From positions 118,419 to 182,418 of the forward strand of contig NZ_JAHQZT010000007.1 of assembly GCF_019061305.1 (NCBI RefSeq): a stretch of 64,000 nucleotides of DNA, in the 5' to 3' direction. The position numbers were made by a program, and so were the translations under genes. Under the pieces are notes generated by a model. The model was not told the origin of the DNA, made no database searches, and saw only the letters and a program-made list of their open reading frames with translations. The stretch is from Marinobacterium weihaiense. GTDB lineage: Bacteria > Pseudomonadota > Gammaproteobacteria > Pseudomonadales > Balneatricaceae. This document shows, in pieces, positions 59,876-64,000 of this stretch. Each line of letters opens with the position of its first letter. Within the stretch, counting starts at the first letter, position 1.

Positions 59876-62308
59876 TTACGAAGTCTGCTGGTAGAGCTCA
59901 TCTTCCAGCTGCTTTACGGCCTGGGTGTAGCCGGGCTTGCCGCCAAAGGCTTGCAACAGCTCCATCGGCGCACCGATCTGGCTGAAGGGTGCCAGGGTGA
60001 GGACTTTCACATCTTCGATGGGTTCGATACCGGCATCGGTGTACTTGTCCAGCAGGGCGTCCAGCACCTGTTTGCTGGCGCCTTCGTACTTGCTGAAGTA
60101 GTTGTGCTTGCGCACCTGATCGGCCCGCTCCTTGCGGCTCAGCGGCGGCTGATCATAGACGATATGGCAGATCACATCGAAAGGATCGGGCTCGGCACCC
60201 AGTTTCTTGCTGACCTCTTTGATCAGGTCGTCCCAGATCACGCCCTGTTCGGCCAGTTCGTCGATGATCACCTGCTTGCGATCAGCTTCATTCCAGCGGC
60301 GCAGGAAGTCGCTGAGGGTGGCGTACCTTTCTTTTACCTGCTGGCGGGTAAAATCCTTCAGGCTCTCGGTAATGAGCTTGCCGTCCGGCCCCAGGTATTG
60401 CACACGCTCGGCGATCACGCGCACTTCGACATTGCCGACCACGTATTTGATGCGCTTGGGGGGTGGGTCTTCAAGGGTATTTTCATCCCAACCGGTGGTC
60501 GGTTGATCATCCGAGACCCACTCCTCTTCGGGGTCGAACTCATAGGCGCCATTGTCTTCACCCAGCATGTCATCCGGCTGTTCATCTTCTGGGGCCTGTT
60601 CATCGTCCGGGTTGATCGGGTCATCACCCTTGGGCACGTAGACCTTGACCGGATCGCCATCGAAATCCGGGTCGGCGAACAGCTCGGTGGCCTTCTTGAA
60701 GTCGATAATGGTGAACCAGTGCTTGTTGTAATCATCGTTGATGCGGGTGCCACGGCCGATGATCTGTTTGAACTCGGTCATGGACTGGATGCGCTGGTCC
60801 AGCACGATCAGCTTACAGGTCTGGGCATCGACGCCGGTGGTCATCAGCTTGCTGGTGGTGGCGATCACCGGGTAGCGTTCCTCCGGGTTGATGAAGTTGT
60901 CCAGCTCGGCCTTGCCTTCCTGCTCGTCACCGGTGATGCGCATGATGTACTTGCGGTTTTCCTGTACCCGCTGCGGGTTCAGGTTGACCAGCGCCTGGCG
61001 CATCCGCTCGGCATGGTCGATGTCTTCGCAGAACACGATGGTTTTCTGGTAGGGATCGGTCTGCGTCATGAACTCGGTGATCTTACGCGCCACGACCTCG
61101 GTGCGCTTTTCCAGCACCAGATTGCGATCAAAGTCCTTCTGGTTGTAGATGCGATCTTCGATCAATTCGCCGTTTTTGTCGGTCTGGCCCTTGCTGGGGC
61201 GCCAGCCCTGAAGGTCACGGTCCAGATCGACGCGAACCACCTTGTACGGGGCGAGGAAGCCGTCTTCAATGCCCTGTTTGAGCGAGTAGGTGTAGACCGG
61301 CTCACCGAAGTAGTCGATGTTGGAGACTTCTTTGGTTTCCTTCGGTGTGGCGGTCAAGCCGATATGGGTGGCGGCCGAGAAGTAATCGAGAATCTGGCGC
61401 CAAGCGGAATCCACAGCGGCACTGCCACGGTGGCACTCGTCAATCACGACCAGATCGAAGAAGTCGGGTGAGAACTGCTTGTAAATATTCTGTTCTTCCT
61501 CGCTGCCGGTCACGGCCTGATACAGCGACAGGTAGATCTCATAGGACGGATCGACGGTGCGGTTGCTGACCTTGGTCATCGCCTGACCGAAGGGTTTGAA
61601 GTCGTTGTTCTTGGTCTGATCGACCAGGATGTTACGGTCGGCCAGGAACAGGATGCGCTTCTTCTTTTTCGACTTCCACAGCCGCCAGATGATCTGAAAG
61701 GCGGTAAAGGTCTTACCTGTGCCGGTGGCCATTACCAGCAGGATGCGATTCTGCCCACGCGCTACGGCCTCGATGGTGCGGTTGATCGCTACTGTCTGAT
61801 AGTAACGGGGCGAGCGGCCGCTGCCGTCATCGTAGTAGGGCTGTTCGACGGTTTGCCGGGCTGCCGACTCGCTGATGCCCTTGTACCGGCAGTAAAGGTC
61901 CCAGAGGGTGTCAGGCGAGGGGAATTCATTCAGGCCGAGTGTGGACTCGGTTTTGCCGAACAGGCCGGTGCGGTCATGAAACAGGAAGCCGTCGCCGTTG
62001 CTGCTGAATACGAAGGGCGCATCCAGCGCATCACTATAGGCCAGCGCCTGTTGCATACCGTCGCCAAGGCTATGGTTGTTGTCCTTGGCCTCGATGATGG
62101 CGATGGGGATGTTTTTCCTGTAACTAAGGACGTAATCGGCACGGCGGCGTTTGCCACGGGTATGAAGGCGACCGCGCACGATGATGCGGCCAGCGGTGAA
62201 GGAAACTTCTTCCCTGACCTGGGCCTGTAAGTCCCAGCCTGCCTGCTCCAGTGCGGGGTTAATGAACTTGGTGCAAATGTCCCGTTCCGTGAGCGTCTTC
62301 TTGTCCAT
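59876..62308 (-). CDS. hsdR: Type I restriction endonuclease subunit HsdR
   Basis: An 810-aa ATP-dependent translocase/nuclease. The N-terminal PD-(D/E)xK nuclease has [23 protein letters not shown] in parts (~50-75). The SF2 motor has Walker [15 protein letters not shown] (~180) and DECH in [12 protein letters not shown] (~280). Later motor motifs include [13 protein letters not shown] and [11 protein letters not shown] (~470). I chose [15 protein letters not shown] as start rather than an upstream frame extension. First gene of hsdR-hsdM-hsdS-abi. Confidence 0.95.
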   Translation of the reverse strand: MDKKTLTERDICTKFINPALEQAGWDLQAQVREEVSFTAGRIIVRGRLHTRGKRRRADYVLSYRKNIPIAIIEAKDNNHSLGDGMQQALAYSDALDAPFVFSSNGDGFLFHDRTGLFGKTESTLGLNEFPSPDTLWDLYCRYKGISESAARQTVEQPYYDDGSGRSPRYYQTVAINRTIEAVARGQNRILLVMATGTGKTFTAFQIIWRLWKSKKKKRILFLADRNILVDQTKNNDFKPFGQAMTKVSNRTVDPSYEIYLSLYQAVTGSEEEQNIYKQFSPDFFDLVVIDECHRGSAAVDSAWRQILDYFSAATHIGLTATPKETKEVSNIDYFGEPVYTYSLKQGIEDGFLAPYKVVRVDLDRDLQGWRPSKGQTDKNGELIEDRIYNQKDFDRNLVLEKRTEVVARKITEFMTQTDPYQKTIVFCEDIDHAERMRQALVNLNPQRVQENRKYIMRITGDEQEGKAELDNFINPEERYPVIATTSKLMTTGVDAQTCKLIVLDQRIQSMTEFKQIIGRGTRINDDYNKHWFTIIDFKKATELFADPDFDGDPVKVYVPKGDDPINPDDEQAPEDEQPDDMLGEDNGAYEFDPEEEWVSDDQPTTGWDENTLEDPPPKRIKYVVGNVEVRVIAERVQYLGPDGKLITESLKDFTRQQVKERYATLSDFLRRWNEADRKQVIIDELAEQGVIWDDLIKEVSKKLGAEPDPFDVICHIVYDQPPLSRKERADQVRKHNYFSKYEGASKQVLDALLDKYTDAGIEPIEDVKVLTLAPFSQIGAPMELLQAFGGKPGYTQAVKQLEDELYQQTS

Positions 62309-62359
62309 GTTGAATATCCCGCATCCTGTTGCTGACGGCCTGATCAATAGGCTTCTCAC

Positions 62360-62580
62360 CAGGGCTTAGGGTAGCTCAATGGGGACGGATTCTGAAGTGG
62401 AAGCGGTGCTGTGAGGGTTTGTAAAAGATAGCATGAATGGAACGCCCGGCCAGTGAGTCAGTGTTGATCATTGACCGGGTGTTGTGACCTCCTGCTATGA
62501 GTTTGATGCTGCGTCGTAATCACTCAGCCATTCATCTGCTTCATTGGGCATAGGAGCTTGCCGTATAACCGCACTGGGAC
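62360..62580. other. Gap between hsdR and the IS30 element
   Basis: No gene seen. It should carry the hsdR promoter on the minus strand. An interrupted dyad (CCCGG ... CCGGG, 62447-62479) enclosing CAGTGA/TCAGTG repeats may be an operator. I cannot assign it. Confidence 0.35.
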
Positions 62581-63652
62581 TTCAGATAATAAGTGCGACA
62601 CTCATGGTTGAACGGCGAGAGGTGGCCAACTGCCGAAGGTGGTACGCTTCAGCTCGCCAAAGTCAAAGTAAGTATCGCCATGAGTTATCAGCAGTTGACC
62701 GAGGGGAAACGATACCAGATATCGGCTCTCCTTACGCAGGGATATTCGCCGGCAGCGATCGCTACTGTAGTTGAAGTTCATCGTTCCACAGTCTACCGGG
62801 AGATGAAGCGTAACAGTCATGACGGGGTGTATAAGCCCGAGGAGGCACATGCCAGAAGCCGCTCACGTCGAGTCATGGCACGCAAATACAGAGTACCGGA
62901 GCAGACCGTCATGTATGTGGAACTGACGTTGTCCTGGCACTGGAGTCCGGAACAGATCAGTGGTATCGGCAAGCTCATTGGTCTGCCGGTGAGTCATGAG
63001 TGGATATACCGTCATGTCGCTGCCGACAAGACCCGTGGCGGCAAGCTCTACAAGACATTACGCCAGGGACACAAACGGTACCGCAAGGGCAGTAACAGCA
63101 AGCGTGCGGTCATCCCGGAGCCGATTTCGATCGACGATCGTCCGGCCATCGTGGACACACGGGAGCGCTTTGGCGACTGGGAGGTTGATACCGTTCTGGG
63201 CAGGCATGGTAGCGGTGCGTTGGTCACGCTGGCGGAGCGCAAGAGTCGCCTGTATCTGGTCCGCAGGGTCGACGCCAGGCGGGCTACGGATGTGCGGGAT
63301 GCGATCATCGATATGCTCATGCCCTATGCCGACCATGTACATACAATCACGGCGGACAACGGCAGCGAGTTCGTCGAACACAAGGCCATAGCGGAAGCGC
63401 TGGGGGCGGAGTTCTACTTTGCTCACCCGTACTCCTCATGGGAACGCGGACTGAACGAGAACTGCAACGGGCTGCTGCGGCAGTTCATCCCGAAGGGTAC
63501 GGATCTGAGGCTGATTACGGATGAAGATGTACGGTGGGCAGAGAAGAGGTTAAACCTGAGGCCGCGTAAATGCCTCGGATTCAGGCAGCCAGAAGTGGTG
63601 TTCCAAGAATACCTTCAGGCTGCATAGGCGGGTGTCGCACTTCGGAGTTGAA
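62581..63652 (+). mobile_element. IS30-family insertion sequence
   Basis: About 1.07 kb with one transposase gene. Ends form imperfect inverted repeats: left AAGTGCGACACTC (62591-62603), right GGGTGTCGCACTT (63630-63642), extended outward by TTCA-type termini (62581 and 63652). The target duplication is unclear. Intact, so possibly active. Confidence 0.75.
62680..63627 (+). CDS. IS30-family transposase
   Basis: A 315-aa DDE transposase. N-terminal HTH (RYQISALLTQGYSPAAIATV and VHRSTVYREMKRN), middle WSPEQISG and VSHEWIYRHV blocks typical of IS30. The catalytic triad is in GDWEVDTVLG (D), TITADNGSEF (D) and SSWERGLNENCNG (E). Full length. The ATG at MSYQQLTEGKRY is chosen as the family N-terminus; upstream frame is in the IS end. 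Confidence 0.95.
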   Translation: MSYQQLTEGKRYQISALLTQGYSPAAIATVVEVHRSTVYREMKRNSHDGVYKPEEAHARSRSRRVMARKYRVPEQTVMYVELTLSWHWSPEQISGIGKLIGLPVSHEWIYRHVAADKTRGGKLYKTLRQGHKRYRKGSNSKRAVIPEPISIDDRPAIVDTRERFGDWEVDTVLGRHGSGALVTLAERKSRLYLVRRVDARRATDVRDAIIDMLMPYADHVHTITADNGSEFVEHKAIAEALGAEFYFAHPYSSWERGLNENCNGLLRQFIPKGTDLRLITDEDVRWAEKRLNLRPRKCLGFRQPEVVFQEYLQAA

Positions 63653-64000
63653 TTCGCGACTACCTGTTAACCGTTTACCGTACTGGTTTTGACCCGTACC
63701 CAAATCGGCCTGTAGAGCAAGTAAACATGCGGGTTTCAGCATTTCCTTGTCCGGAAACTTTGTCCGGGAGTTGTCCGGGTAATGTCCGGAAGTTGTCCGG
63801 AAGTTGTCCGGAAGTTGTCCGGAGAAATGGCTGCTTCACTGGCACCGATTCCGGCACTCTTAAGCAGATGCTGATAGCTGATATCGAGAGGTTGCAGCGA
63901 CTGCTTATCTGTCAAGTCCCGCATGATTATAAGGTCGCTTTTTAAAAAGTTCCGGATGGGTTTTATGCCACTCCTTCATCGCCATGATGGGTGGTTTGGA
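63653..64000. other. Right-hand edge: second repeat field, no gene
   Basis: After the IS the DNA resumes the style of the tract near 50-52 kb: GTTAACC/GTTTACC/GTAC words (63668-63690), then the TGTCCGG array. A 72-codon open frame across the array is low-complexity and has no ribosome site, so I do not call it. Nothing else recognisable before the window ends. Confidence 0.5.
63748..63822. repeat. Seven TGTCCGG heptamers at 11-bp period
   Basis: Starts at 63748, 63761, 63772, 63783, 63794, 63805, 63816: spacing 13, then 11 five times. The last four units are exact TTGTCCGGAAG-type copies. One site per helical turn, like plasmid iterons or an array of operators. Confidence 0.9.

Noticed and set aside
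63748..63822. CRISPR array
   Set aside because: Units are 7 bp every 11 bp with no room for spacers and no cas genes.

Overview
The window is GC-rich DNA from a motile, probably marine gammaproteobacterium of Oceanospirillales/Pseudomonas-like gene content. The evidence is the gene set: MotY (sodium-type flagellar motor), MetR, class II DAHP synthase, the thrS-infC-rpmI-rplT-pheS-pheT-ihfA block, an arginine succinyltransferase (AST) type operon, lutABC, and a complete bacterial mevalonate cluster. The species cannot be named from this alone.

Layout. 0-3.2 kb: the tail of a K+/H+ antiporter, a CPA2 antiporter with an RCK domain, a six-TM K+ channel and a YqcC-like protein. 3.2-9.2 kb: class II DAHP synthase, a doubtful small membrane protein, a fused secDF gene interrupted by one in-frame amber codon, a two-TM protein and MetR. 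9.3-15.2 kb: arginine biosynthesis (argF, argD, argG) around grxD, rnt and motY. 15.3-22.9 kb: a response-regulator/TPR protein and a Lap-like type I secretion operon (ABC, HlyD, LuxR-type regulator, TolC). 22.9-29.1 kb: six tightly coupled mevalonate-pathway genes leading to IPP/DMAPP, followed by polB (DNA polymerase II) and a membrane-anchored aspartic protease. 32.6-37.9 kb: an AST-like operon in which an M20 hydrolase sits among astC, astD and astB, with no astA or astE in the window. 37.9-41.6 kb: lutCBA on the minus strand and a divergent FCD/GntR regulator with a likely operator between them. 41.8-49.2 kb: the translation/IHF block, with infC starting at AUC.

A tRNA-Pro(GGG) gene at 49.3 kb marks the switch from core to accessory DNA. 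Next come a 76-aa gene and about 1.9 kb of apparently non-coding DNA (50.1-51.93 kb). This tract is packed with clusters of short direct repeats spaced about 11-12 bp and many different small dyad symmetries, some paired at exactly 22 bp. I do not recognise it. Then, mostly on the minus strand, comes a defence island: a 63-aa ORF, a PDZ-like two-TM protein, two Mrr-type nucleases around a small protein, an Abi_2/HEPN protein, and a complete type I restriction-modification operon (hsdR-hsdM-hsdS). A full IS30-family element follows. The window ends in a second repeat field: seven TGTCCGG heptamers, six of the seven evenly spaced at 11 bp. The repeat fields bracketing the defence genes and the interrupted secDF are the two observations I would check first.
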